IMG/VR virus record: IMGVR_UViG_3300006802_000314
Span: 1-31,966 of that record
Direction: 5' to 3' (one strand)
DNA from: a virus
DNA: 31,966 nucleotides
Under the pieces are notes generated by a model. That model had not been told where the DNA came from, did no database searches, and saw only the letters and a list, made by a program, of their open reading frames with translations. The translations under genes were made by a program, and so were the position numbers. Of the stretch, positions 14,873 through 22,302 are shown piece by piece. Each line of letters begins with the position of its first letter. The first letter of the stretch is position 1.

Positions 14873-14958
14873 ATATTCTAATATTCTGATTTACTCCAAA
14901 GGTATCATTGTAATTATATATTACTACTTTCTAAACTAGATAGTGTCGAGTGCATATT

Positions 14959-15007
14959 CCAGCCTACTCAGTTAAGTTAGCAAACAGACAAAATACTGAA
15001 TGGCTGG
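14959..15007 (+). promoter_or_regulatory. Leader hairpin 1 upstream of first early gene
   Basis: CCAGCC (14959-14964) pairs with GGCTGG (15002-15007), and after a small internal loop CAGT (14969-14972) pairs with ACTG (14995-14998). It shares bases 15005-15007 with the next stem, so the two hairpins could stack or compete. Confidence 0.45.
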
Positions 15008-15051
15008 GTTATGCAATGTATCCCTGTTCCGGGGGTATATTGTGTAACCTA
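15005..15051 (+). promoter_or_regulatory. Leader hairpin 2, long stem with G-U pairs
   Basis: GGTTATGCAATGTATCCC (15007-15024) pairs along its whole length with GGGGTATATTGTGTAACC (15032-15049). Four of the 18 pairs are G-U wobbles and the loop is 7 bases. One more G-U and one T-A extend it to 15005-15051. Wobble pairs fit RNA rather than DNA function. It ends 30 bases before the ATG at 15081. No U tract follows, so it may be a processing or translational element rather than a terminator. Confidence 0.6.
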
Positions 15052-15080
15052 CTTAAATTTATTTAACTGGAGCAAATAAT

Positions 15081-15587
15081 ATGCCTGTATTCAAAACTTT
15101 AATCACCAAAACACAATTCCATACCCTGCAAAAATCTGTATTATCAAGGGGTCAAACCTTGCGTGACGATATTCAATCCATGATTGATTTTGGATTGGAT
15201 CAATACGTTACGGGGCAGGGAAATACCAATTACCTCACGCAAACACTAAGAACCACTATGCAAATCAAAGCCTTGCCTACTCAAGCGATCAAAGAGTATA
15301 TCAAGGCTCACTGCAACGTAAAAGCTGAAAAGCTCAAGGATGGGGAGTTGGGATTTAAGCGTGACAAATCAATCACTGGCTTTGTAGTTGAGCTGCCTGA
15401 AGTGACATGGTACGACTTTGAAGCCACCAAAAAGGCACAAGCTACCCCCTGCCTGAAGTCTATAATCCAATCAAAAGCTATGGTCACACGCTTTCGCAAG
15501 GCAATCAAGGAAGGCCATTGCGACGATGTAGAGTACGCTAACAAGGTAATAGCCGCAATTGAAGCCATTCAAGTTAACGTAGCATAG
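15081..15587 (+). CDS. First early gene, hypothetical, 168 aa
   Basis: A ribosome binding site (GGAG, 9 bases upstream) precedes the ATG, and the leader carries two hairpins. The product begins MPVFKTLITKTQFHTLQKSV and is mainly helical and rather basic, with no cysteine cluster or membrane segment. The segment KDGELGFKRDKSITGFVVEL is the only strand-rich part; the C-terminus is helical (ANKVIAAIEAIQVNV). As the first rightward gene it is expected to be made early and might act on host or phage nucleic acid. Its codons differ from the neighbours: no CTAG word occurs in 507 bases, although CTAG is frequent elsewhere. Function unknown. Confidence 0.75.
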   Translation: MPVFKTLITKTQFHTLQKSVLSRGQTLRDDIQSMIDFGLDQYVTGQGNTNYLTQTLRTTMQIKALPTQAIKEYIKAHCNVKAEKLKDGELGFKRDKSITGFVVELPEVTWYDFEATKKAQATPCLKSIIQSKAMVTRFRKAIKEGHCDDVEYANKVIAAIEAIQVNVA

Positions 15588-15597
15588 CAGTACCACC

Positions 15598-15691
15598 TTA
15601 GAGACTGGTGGAGCAACTACACGATAACCTAGCAGTTGATGTATAAATAGTGGCTTCGCAACTACTGTTGATATGCTCCATTAGTCTCTAA
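15598..15691 (+). ncRNA. Candidate small structured RNA or processing hairpin
   Basis: TTAGAGACTGGTGGAGCA (15598-15615) pairs in full with TGCTCCATTAGTCTCTAA (15674-15691): 18 pairs, two of them G-U. The enclosed 58 bases can form further stems, including TAGT/ACTA around GGCTTCGCA (15648-15664) and AACT/AGTT (15615-15637), giving a branched shape. It starts 10 bases after a stop codon and ends 43 bases before the next start. It could be a stand-alone RNA or an RNase III-type cut site between early messages. Confidence 0.5.
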
Positions 15692-15734
15692 CCCTATTCT
15701 TTCCCTGAAGCGGCTTTTACGGAGTAAAAACGTA

Positions 15735-15902
15735 ATGATACAGAATATTCAATTCACTACATTTTCTGATATGGTCAAATGGCTTGAAGAGAATCCACAG
15801 GTACGGCCATTTGCTTGTACGCCCACTACGATGCGAGACTTGCGTGATACGGAGAAGGTAACTCATGTATGGCTATTGTCACTGAATCACAACGGAGGGT
15901 AG
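15735..15902 (+). CDS. Small hypothetical early protein, 55 aa
   Basis: The ATG has GGAG 10 bases upstream and the frame fills the gap before the next gene. The product begins MIQNIQFTTFSDMVKWLEEN, contains PFACTPTTMRDLRDTEKVTH, and ends VWLLSLNHNGG. It looks like a compact alpha/beta mini-domain. No family is recognised. Small early phage proteins often inhibit or redirect host enzymes, but that is only a general expectation. Confidence 0.6.
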   Translation: MIQNIQFTTFSDMVKWLEENPQVRPFACTPTTMRDLRDTEKVTHVWLLSLNHNGG

Positions 15903-15905
15903 GAT

Positions 15906-16094
15906 ATGAATAGTATGTGCGGTATGGTATTGGATGTAAAGGGAAATCCCTTGCCTCGTAGTGTAGTCTTGACTAATGGCTCTGAATATAGAGTAGCATT
16001 TACATACTTTCAGTACGATAAACTGAAGGCCGAGGGATTTAAGGAACAAGTGTCTGATACGGGATTGCGCCCGAAGGGAGTACATGGACTATGA
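15906..16094 (+). CDS. Small hypothetical protein, 62 aa
   Basis: A strong ribosome binding site region (GGAGGGTAGGAT) precedes the ATG. The product begins MNSMCGMVLDVKGNPLPRSV, then has LTNGSEYRVAFTYFQYDKLK and a basic tail. Strand-turn-strand patterning suggests a small beta-rich fold. The stop overlaps the next start as ATGA, showing an operon of coupled small genes. Function unknown. Confidence 0.6.
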   Translation: MNSMCGMVLDVKGNPLPRSVVLTNGSEYRVAFTYFQYDKLKAEGFKEQVSDTGLRPKGVHGL

Positions 16095-16258
16095 TTGATA
16101 TAGATGAGTCTCTTGCGCTTATCGTGCTAATGTGTGCTATCGTAGCTATACTTGTGTACGGTGGGTTTGAGGTGTATGATGTGGGATACACCAGTGGTTA
16201 CAATACTGGTTACAATGATATATTAGACCTTTTGAAAGAGGACAGGGTAAGACTATGA
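16091..16258 (+). CDS. Small single-pass membrane protein, 55 aa
   Basis: The start overlaps the previous stop and the end overlaps the next start, both as ATGA. Residues 8-25 (LALIVLMCAIVAILVYGG) form a clear transmembrane helix after a short acidic N-terminus (MIDIDES). The following part has two near-repeats, GYTSGYN and NTGYN, and a charged helix DILDLLKEDRVRL. It probably sits in the inner membrane. It could be a spanin- or exclusion-type helper, but there is no motif to decide. Confidence 0.65.
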   Translation: MIDIDESLALIVLMCAIVAILVYGGFEVYDVGYTSGYNTGYNDILDLLKEDRVRL

Positions 16259-16440
16259 ATTCTGTTAAATACTATGTAAGGAATAAACTAGGTGAACGAG
16301 TGGGACGGGCGTACGTCAACTTGGATACAGCCGTGAAGAATGCACGCAAACTTGGCTTATTAGCAGAGGTTCATAAAATGGGTACTTGTACAAGTCCTGT
16401 ATTTATTAATCATCCTGCATGGGAGCAATTACATGGTTAG
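16255..16440 (+). CDS. Small hypothetical protein, 61 aa
   Basis: Coupled to its neighbours by an ATGA overlap upstream and an 8-base overlap downstream. The basic N-terminal part (MNSVKYYVRNKLGERVGRAY) is followed by a helix with Lys/Arg (TAVKNARKLGLLAEVHKMG) and a short tail ending WEQLHG. The order strand-strand-helix suggests a small alpha/beta fold. Function not recognised. Confidence 0.6.
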   Translation: MNSVKYYVRNKLGERVGRAYVNLDTAVKNARKLGLLAEVHKMGTCTSPVFINHPAWEQLHG

Positions 16441-16708
16441 TCTAACTACGTACCACGCTGTGGATAGGCGAGTGTATAATGGAGCCTTCTCCTCAGACAT
16501 GACTAAAGAAGCACAGCACACCTCTGCTTTGACTGCAAGGATGTGCAAGACCGAGCCTACTGCTCGTTGTGTGTACTTCCCTATGGAGGGAAAGTTCATG
16601 GTTTTCATTAACTCACCTCCTAAAGAAGTAACATCGAACTTCCATGAAAATAAGCAGGCTTGCATCATCGAAGCCATTAAAGTGTTAGAGGCGAGGGTAT
16701 TACTATGA
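16433..16708 (+). CDS. Small hypothetical protein upstream of ligase cluster, 91 aa
   Basis: Begins MVSLTTYHAVDRRVYNGAFS, contains Cys residues at about 38, 46 and 76 without a metal-binding spacing, and has a strand-rich centre (ARCVYFPMEGKFMVFINSPP). Its end overlaps the start of the COOH-NH2 ligase type 2 gene by 4 bases, so the two are probably translated together. It could be an accessory or even a substrate of the ligase system, but no direct evidence exists. Confidence 0.6.
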   Translation: MVSLTTYHAVDRRVYNGAFSSDMTKEAQHTSALTARMCKTEPTARCVYFPMEGKFMVFINSPPKEVTSNFHENKQACIIEAIKVLEARVLL

Positions 16709-17478
16709 TAAGCGTAGTCGAGACAATTGGACACGATGCCGAGGTATTCTTAGTAGATCAGACGGGCAAGTATATCTCAGCAGAGGGGTTGATTGGTGGT
16801 ACTAAAGACCACCCTCTTATGTTAGATCATCGTAATGGTGCCCTGCAAGAAGACAACGTAATGATGGAGCTGAACATTCGTCCAGCCCGTACACCTGATG
16901 AGTTCGTTGACTTCACGCAACAGACGTTACGCTCTGCGTATAGAGAGTTTATTGAACCTAATGGATTGAACATTCGCTTCGATGCTTCGGGTGACTTCGA
17001 TGACGACCAGCTAGGTACGGCACAATCGACGGCAAGTGGATGCGCTTCCGACTTTAGATTAGGATCTTACGACGCTAACGAACGAATAGATTTATCTAAT
17101 ACTAATACACGGTACTGTGGTGGACACCTACACTTTGGCTTAACCTTACCTAAGGTATACAGACGTGAGGTACTAGCCCGCGCTGCTGATATATTCAATG
17201 GCATCATTGATATGTATGATACTGATGAGGTACGTAAGCGTGTATATGGTGCTATCGCCACTAGACACAGGCCTAAGCCTTACGGTGTCGAGTACCGTAC
17301 TATGTCTAACTGGTGGATGAAGTCACCTACACTTGCTAGATTCGTGGCAACGATCGGCTTTGCTATAGGCAATGATTTAGTGCTGCATCATACACGTAGG
17401 GCTGGAACAGAGGTCTTTCTTGCCCGTTATGGTATCACAGCACCAGACATTAACAAACTAGAGGAGTGGAATCTATGA
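16705..17478 (+). CDS. COOH-NH2 ligase type 2 (phiEco32-like amidoligase)
   Basis: A 257-residue member of the glutamine-synthetase-fold carboxylate-amine ligases described in phiEco32-like phages. Visible motifs are GHDAEVFL (9-16), SAEGLIGGTK (25-34), QEDNVMMELNI (48-58) with acidic metal ligands, and GGHLHFGL (139-146) with His141 and His143. Late conserved residues include GVEYRTMSNWW. Such enzymes are predicted to join a carboxyl to an amine using ATP. It opens a run of ligase genes up to 22269, each coupled by short overlaps. The family call is firm; the substrate is unknown. Confidence 0.82.
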   Translation: MISVVETIGHDAEVFLVDQTGKYISAEGLIGGTKDHPLMLDHRNGALQEDNVMMELNIRPARTPDEFVDFTQQTLRSAYREFIEPNGLNIRFDASGDFDDDQLGTAQSTASGCASDFRLGSYDANERIDLSNTNTRYCGGHLHFGLTLPKVYRREVLARAADIFNGIIDMYDTDEVRKRVYGAIATRHRPKPYGVEYRTMSNWWMKSPTLARFVATIGFAIGNDLVLHHTRRAGTEVFLARYGITAPDINKLEEWNL

Positions 17479-18170
17479 CACAACTAGCAAAGATATCGTC
17501 CGACGATGCTGCTCGTTATTACAATGGTAGTATCCTAGTCAACAAGGATGGAGAGCCTGTCTACATAGTAGAGGTATACAGAGAGGTCGATGCTGATGAT
17601 GATGATGATGAGCATGAGAATACCTTTGTATGTAGATATAAGGAGTTGAACAAGGCAGGTACTGAGTGGGAACCAGAGAGGGAGGGACACCTGCCTGTTG
17701 ATATATTCGTTGAGTACATGCCTGAGGTAGGATGCGTAGACCTAGGTATATACAGTACATTCTACACCAGAGTACCACGTAGACAGTGGACTAAAGCGTA
17801 CACCTCTAGCAATATCACTAGCTTTAATCCATTTAGCACTGAGCTAGCTCTCTGTCAAATGCGTGAGTTCAATAAGATGAGCGCAGCAGTAGTTAGGCAG
17901 ATATATAACCCTTCATTCCCATCACCTAAACAAATCATTAAGGAGATCATGCTAGGTGTTCGTATTTCTGGTGCTGTCAACAGTGATATAATGATTGGAG
18001 CACATCAATTCAATGAGAAGTATCTAAGTGTGTACTACAAAGACATGTATGTTGGTCGCATTCATCCTAATAAGAGGGTGTTTAGACCTGAGAAAGAAGC
18101 TGACTTTCTATTAGACAACATCGTTCCTTATCTAGATGTAGAGGGGGTATCTAACTATGCAACTCGTTGA
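17475..18170 (+). CDS. Unknown protein inside the amidoligase cluster, 231 aa
   Basis: I use the ATG at 17475, which overlaps the ligase stop as ATGA and has GAGGAG 8 bases upstream. The product has an acidic run near residue 40 (DADDDDDEHE), a strand-rich N-terminal half (VYIVEVYREV, NTFVCRYKEL), and a C-terminal half with KQIIKEIMLGVRISGAVNSD and YLSVYYKDMYVGRIHPNKRV. It overlaps the next amidoligase start by 14 bases. Its place between two ligases argues for a direct role in the pathway, perhaps as a partner or scaffold. I do not recognise a family. Confidence 0.75.
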   Translation: MTQLAKISSDDAARYYNGSILVNKDGEPVYIVEVYREVDADDDDDEHENTFVCRYKELNKAGTEWEPEREGHLPVDIFVEYMPEVGCVDLGIYSTFYTRVPRRQWTKAYTSSNITSFNPFSTELALCQMREFNKMSAAVVRQIYNPSFPSPKQIIKEIMLGVRISGAVNSDIMIGAHQFNEKYLSVYYKDMYVGRIHPNKRVFRPEKEADFLLDNIVPYLDVEGVSNYATR

Positions 18171-19485
18171 TGTAACTAGAAGACCACCAGACACACGTAA
18201 GTATTCGGTTCACTCTAGCGAGGCTAATGAACTGCCATTACCTAGGTGTCACATGGGTATTGAGATAGAGGCAGAGGGATTCTATAATGGGTATCCTGAA
18301 CCCCTTGGCTGGACGTGTAAGGAGGATGGCAGTCTACGTAACTATGGCAAGGAGTTCGTTACTGAGCCTGTGTTCGGTGATGATCTAATAGATAGCCTTA
18401 CGAGTATAGAGGAGGCACTCAATGATCCTACATACAGGCCAGAGTACAACTCTCGTACTGGACTACACGTACACATAGATATGCGTGATGTGCCCTCCAC
18501 TGACATACTACATAAGTTCTTACTTACGTATGTAATACTAGAGGACTTGTTGTTTGCGTACTGTGGTAACAACAGAGATAATAATATATATTGCTTGCCC
18601 ATGCGTAAGGCTTTGTGTCCTCTGTTTGAGATCATCAGTGCCTACCATGTTAATAAGCCTATGTCTTACGAAGAGCTTATAAATAGATACAACAAGTACA
18701 CGCCTATGAATATCAATACCATGAGTACCTTTGGTACTGCTGAGTTTAGGCTACACTATGGCACGCACGATAAGGATACTATTATTAAATGGATCAAGAT
18801 AGTACAGTCTATTAAGAAGTTTGCAATGGAAACTAGCCTAACGGCACGTACTATTGTAAATAAGTACGTGCGTAGTAGACAGGCATTTGTACGTGAGGTA
18901 CTGCCCCTTGATTTTGTTGAGCCATATATCAATAGTGATACGTGTAACAATGGTACAGTAGTACGTGCCCTTATGTTATCTAATCATAACAAGACTACTA
19001 AACTAAGGGATAAGGCTATAGAACGCAAGAATAAGTATGCTAATTACTCTAGTAAGATGTTCAATAACATAGTTACCAAAATATGTGATAGTTGTAACAC
19101 ATCGAGGGAGACTGAGAGTACTTCCGATACTATAGATGCTAACTCAGTGGCTACGGACGTTAGTAATATAATGTCCTGTCCTGCCTTTGGTGCAATTATG
19201 GATAATCTACTAGATATTAGATTAAATAATGACAGACCTATTACGTCACACAGTCTTATGAGCTATATTGAGAGAAACTACAGTTACCCACCTAACGTAA
19301 CTCATGGACTCGCCCTTATATGTGCCTCTATGACTGATTGGCAGCCTGGCCAGAACATGGACGCCACCAGAATTGTTGACTGGGGTCTTCTACCTAGATT
19401 AAGAAATAAAGTGTCTTTACTGCTGCTGATGGATCCTAGTTGGATATCTTACATCGGCTATGATTTTATTAACATACCAACCTGA
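18157..19485 (+). CDS. Amidoligase type 1 (COOH-NH2 ligase)
   Basis: A 442-residue protein whose first 240 residues carry the amidoligase (PF12224-like) pattern: MGIEIEAEG (33-41; Glu36 and Glu38 as likely metal ligands), EDGSLRNYGKEFVTEP (56-71), GLHVHIDM (102-109; His104 and His106) and FRLHYGTHD (about 197). Residues after 240 have no recognisable domain; they contain two cysteines in CDSCNTS and a helical tail. It is predicted to form amide or isopeptide bonds with ATP. The pairing with a type 2 ligase, a glutamine amidotransferase, an ATP-grasp enzyme and a cyclotransferase-like protein marks a peptide-modification cluster. The target is unknown. Confidence 0.8.
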   Translation: MQLVDVTRRPPDTRKYSVHSSEANELPLPRCHMGIEIEAEGFYNGYPEPLGWTCKEDGSLRNYGKEFVTEPVFGDDLIDSLTSIEEALNDPTYRPEYNSRTGLHVHIDMRDVPSTDILHKFLLTYVILEDLLFAYCGNNRDNNIYCLPMRKALCPLFEIISAYHVNKPMSYEELINRYNKYTPMNINTMSTFGTAEFRLHYGTHDKDTIIKWIKIVQSIKKFAMETSLTARTIVNKYVRSRQAFVREVLPLDFVEPYINSDTCNNGTVVRALMLSNHNKTTKLRDKAIERKNKYANYSSKMFNNIVTKICDSCNTSRETESTSDTIDANSVATDVSNIMSCPAFGAIMDNLLDIRLNNDRPITSHSLMSYIERNYSYPPNVTHGLALICASMTDWQPGQNMDATRIVDWGLLPRLRNKVSLLLLMDPSWISYIGYDFINIPT

Positions 19486-19499
19486 AGAGGAATCTTAAT

Positions 19500-20879
19500 A
19501 TGTGTGGAATTATAGGCTTAATCAATGGGGATAAATCTCCTTACAAGGCAGCAGATATCTTCCAAGAGCTGTTATATGTAGATGCTCTACGAGGCGAAGA
19601 TTCTACTGGTGTATTTAGAGTATCGAGAACTGGCAGATCAGTAGATATTCGTAAACGTGCCGTCAATGCTGCCGAGTTCCTCGATAGCAAGAAGAGCTTT
19701 AACTTTGTCAATAACTTGGGAGGGTATAAGTTTGTTATCGGACATAATCGTAAAGCTACTATGGGTTCTGTTAATAATAGTACCGCTCATCCTTTTAAGT
19801 ATAAACATATTACTATGGTTCACAATGGGACTATTACTAACAAAGACGAACTCGCTAATGGGTGTGATGTTGACTCGCTTGCGATCTGTAAGTCATTAGC
19901 GGATCGTGGTACTGATGTCACTCTAAAGGAGATTGACGGAGCGTACGCACTTATCTGGTACGATGCACAATTAGACTCTTTGTTTGTAACACGCAACGAC
20001 CAACGCCCTCTACATATGGCTAAGTTAAAGAACTCTGACTCTATTATGATAGCGTCAGAGGCAGCGATGTTAGATCTCGTAGCCAACCGTAACCATGTAC
20101 AGATCCATGAACCACAGATGATCAAGGTGGAGACTTTGTACGAGTTTAACTCTACTAAAACTAAACCTCACGTAAGTACATACTTTAACGAGGGTACACC
20201 TTATTGGAAGAAACCCTCATATAGCCCTGCTAGTAATCATGGTTGGCATGGATACAATGCTGGAGGGTCACAGTCACCTAGTTACACTAGCGGTTTTCAG
20301 TATGTATCTATCCAAGCTGTTGTGTGGGAACCACACCCCAATAATGAACACATGGGAGATATGTACTGCAGTTCTACGTGGAAGAACTATGAGGACGCAG
20401 ACATTGTAGTTAAAGGCGTACCTAAAAATCTCATGCTACCATCGAAGGAATACCGTGGTCGTATCGTAACCTTGAGTAATATAGGAGGTCAGTGTAAGTT
20501 AGAGTTATTATGGACTGATGTTAGTTGCACTAACAGAACTATTCCTGTCAATGAACAGTTCTCACGTGATGAAGTGTACGAGAGTATACCCTCACTTAAA
20601 GAGGAGCCAAAGGAAGAGCCAGATAATATAGAAGAGGAGGAAGCGAACGCACAGTACACACAGTTCACTGAAGCAGACACACTACCTATGTACCAAGGGC
20701 CGGGACTTAATCTCATCACAAGAGATGCATTCGACACCTTCACTAAGCATGGGTGTAGCAACTGCGGTTGTTCTCTTCCTCATAACGAGTCTACTAATGT
20801 GAGGTGGGATGATTATAACAATCCATTCTGTTCTGACTGTGCTGAACTAAGCCATGTTAAGATACGTAACCTTCACTAA
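19500..20879 (+). CDS. Class II glutamine amidotransferase with C-terminal zinc ribbon
   Basis: The N-terminal ~220 residues are an Ntn-hydrolase glutaminase: MCGIIGLI with nucleophile Cys2, RGEDSTG (31-37), GHNRKAT (81-87), HNG (108-110) and CDVDS (122-126). It would release ammonia from glutamine for a ligase partner. No asparagine synthetase or GlmS sugar domain follows. A region of about 170 residues is acidic and low-complexity in part (KEEPKEEPDNIEEEEANA), and the end has a zinc ribbon (Cys419, Cys422, Cys444, Cys447). The ribbon might recruit a partner or nucleic acid. Strong ribosome binding site (GAGGA) before the ATG. Confidence 0.88.
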   Translation: MCGIIGLINGDKSPYKAADIFQELLYVDALRGEDSTGVFRVSRTGRSVDIRKRAVNAAEFLDSKKSFNFVNNLGGYKFVIGHNRKATMGSVNNSTAHPFKYKHITMVHNGTITNKDELANGCDVDSLAICKSLADRGTDVTLKEIDGAYALIWYDAQLDSLFVTRNDQRPLHMAKLKNSDSIMIASEAAMLDLVANRNHVQIHEPQMIKVETLYEFNSTKTKPHVSTYFNEGTPYWKKPSYSPASNHGWHGYNAGGSQSPSYTSGFQYVSIQAVVWEPHPNNEHMGDMYCSSTWKNYEDADIVVKGVPKNLMLPSKEYRGRIVTLSNIGGQCKLELLWTDVSCTNRTIPVNEQFSRDEVYESIPSLKEEPKEEPDNIEEEEANAQYTQFTEADTLPMYQGPGLNLITRDAFDTFTKHGCSNCGCSLPHNESTNVRWDDYNNPFCSDCAELSHVKIRNLH

Positions 20880-20890
20880 AGGAGCTTAAT

Positions 20891-21658
20891 ATGCGACCGA
20901 TTATATACCCATACAAGATGGGGTCAGGTAGTGCTAGGGCATTAGCAGATAGTCTTAGCCAACTCCGTTCTAAGCGTGTCTATCCTGACCGTAAGTATAA
21001 GCCCTTCAGTAATCATTTAATCATTAACTGGGGCAACACAGAGCTTCCTAGCTGGTACGTGAGTGGGATGCAGTGGATAAATCATCCAGAGCCTGTAAGT
21101 AGAGCAAGTAATAAACTAACCACTCTTGATTATCTACAAGGACACGAGGTAGATATCCCTGAGTTTACTACTAGACCTGATGAAGCTGAGAGCTGGCTGA
21201 GAGGTGGTGAGTTGGTAGTAGCACGTACCTTACTACGAGCTAATTCAGGGCGTGGTATCGTACTGATGGGGACAGATGATCAGCTAGTACGGGCACCGTT
21301 ATATACTAAATACTTTAAGAAAATGTACGAGTACAGGATACACGTATTAGGGGGGCAAGTCATTGATATACAACATAAAAGGAGATCATACTCAACAGCA
21401 GATGCAGACGTTAATTACCAGATCCGCAACCGTGATAACGGTTGGATATTTGCAAGAAACAATATGGCTGATCCAGATCAGTCTGTCCTTACTAATGCGG
21501 TATCCGCAGTAGAGGGCTTGGGTCTAGACTTTGGTGCTGTAGATGTGGCATACAATGATCACTACAAAAAGGCTTGTGTCTTTGAGGTGAATACAGCGCC
21601 GGGTCTTGAGGGAACTACTCTTGAGAAATATTGTCAAAGCCTTACTAACCTACTATAG
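20891..21658 (+). CDS. ATP-grasp ligase
   Basis: A 255-residue protein with ATP-grasp features: a nucleotide-binding segment LVVARTLLRANSGRGIVLMG (the glycine-rich loop), YEYRIHVLGGQVIDIQHKRR (a central strand with basic residues), DFGAVDVAYN, and the metal-binding FEVNTAPGLEGTT with Glu232 and Asn234. Such enzymes activate a carboxylate as acyl phosphate and couple it to an amine or thiol. Short ATP-grasp proteins of this type occur beside amidoligases and class II amidotransferases in phiEco32-like phages. It has a good ribosome binding site (AGGAG) 11 bases after the upstream gene. The substrate is not predictable. Confidence 0.85.
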   Translation: MRPIIYPYKMGSGSARALADSLSQLRSKRVYPDRKYKPFSNHLIINWGNTELPSWYVSGMQWINHPEPVSRASNKLTTLDYLQGHEVDIPEFTTRPDEAESWLRGGELVVARTLLRANSGRGIVLMGTDDQLVRAPLYTKYFKKMYEYRIHVLGGQVIDIQHKRRSYSTADADVNYQIRNRDNGWIFARNNMADPDQSVLTNAVSAVEGLGLDFGAVDVAYNDHYKKACVFEVNTAPGLEGTTLEKYCQSLTNLL

Positions 21659-21669
21659 GAGATATACAT

Positions 21670-21900
21670 ATGTCATTTCATAAACCACTTGAATTAAAAG
21701 AAAACGTAAAGTACATATTAATGTATGATATAGGCAAGGGTGTCCTTCATACCATGTCAGAGTATGAGTTCAATACCTATGAAGAGGCAGTGGATCAGGC
21801 GCAGAGGTACTGTAAAGATCATACTACTAACTGGTATATATTTAAGGCAATGGCTCGTATCTCTAGAGAACTTCCACCAGTAAAAGTGAGGATGTTATAA
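21670..21900 (+). CDS. Small hypothetical protein between ATP-grasp and GGCT genes, 76 aa
   Basis: A strong ribosome binding site (AGGAGATATACAT) precedes the ATG. The product (starts MSFHKPLELKENVKYILMYD) has a strand, then EYEFNTYEEAVDQAQRYCKD as a helix, then TNWYIFKAMARISRELPPVK. A ferredoxin-like or small alpha/beta domain is plausible. The next gene starts immediately after its stop. Its position within the ligase cluster suggests it belongs to that pathway. No family recognised. Confidence 0.65.
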   Translation: MSFHKPLELKENVKYILMYDIGKGVLHTMSEYEFNTYEEAVDQAQRYCKDHTTNWYIFKAMARISRELPPVKVRML

Positions 21901-22269
21901 ATGGAAAAGGTATTTGTATATGGTAGCCTTAAGCAAGGCTATGGAAACCACACGTTGTTGGAAACATCTGAGCTAGTAAGTGAGGGTAAGACAGTAGATG
22001 ATGACTACACTATGTTATCTTTAGGCGGGTTCCCAGGTGTATTATTACAAGGTACTACTCGTATCTTAGGTGAGGTGTATGAGGTGACTGATGAGGTGTT
22101 CCAACGTCTAGATAGACTAGAGGGATTCCCTTCATTCTACAATCGAAAAGAGATAGAAGTTGAGCAAGAGCACGGTGATGTGGTATCGGCATGGATGTAC
22201 TTTTTAAACGAAGATGAGGACACATACCACCAAGATCTCTACACATTAGTAGAAGATGGTAACTGGTAA
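21901..22269 (+). CDS. Gamma-glutamylcyclotransferase-like (AIG2/GGACT fold) protein
   Basis: A 122-residue protein with the fold's signature VFVYGSLKQGYGNH (4-17), where YGSL binds the substrate carboxylate, then GGFPGVLLQG, GEVYEV and LDRLEGFPSFYNR (70-82) with Glu74 as the probable catalytic acid. Enzymes of this fold cyclise gamma-glutamyl or epsilon-glutamyl-lysine amides to release 5-oxoproline and a free amine. In an amidoligase cluster it would edit or reverse glutamyl amide bonds. Length is normal for the family. It abuts the previous stop codon. Confidence 0.85.
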   Translation: MEKVFVYGSLKQGYGNHTLLETSELVSEGKTVDDDYTMLSLGGFPGVLLQGTTRILGEVYEVTDEVFQRLDRLEGFPSFYNRKEIEVEQEHGDVVSAWMYFLNEDEDTYHQDLYTLVEDGNW

Positions 22270-22302
22270 TTTTTAATCTAACTTTATACATGGAGAAATA
22301 TT

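Larger units (their letters stand above)
14185..14889. repeat. TATTCTAA octamer repeat family
   Basis: Perfect TATTCTAA copies start at 14185, 14237, 14331, 14339, 14656, 14664 and 14874, plus one outlier at 13607. One-mismatch copies start at 14323 (TATCCTAA) and 14882 (TATTCTGA). Several are head-to-tail at exactly 8-bp period. The clusters flank the two GC-richer structured modules. They could be iterons, repressor sites or phage promoter elements. Confidence 0.6.

Noticed and set aside
13484-15080. CRISPR array or decayed gene in the long gap
   Set aside because: Repeats are 8-mers without spacers of constant length, and neither strand holds a damaged recognisable reading frame.
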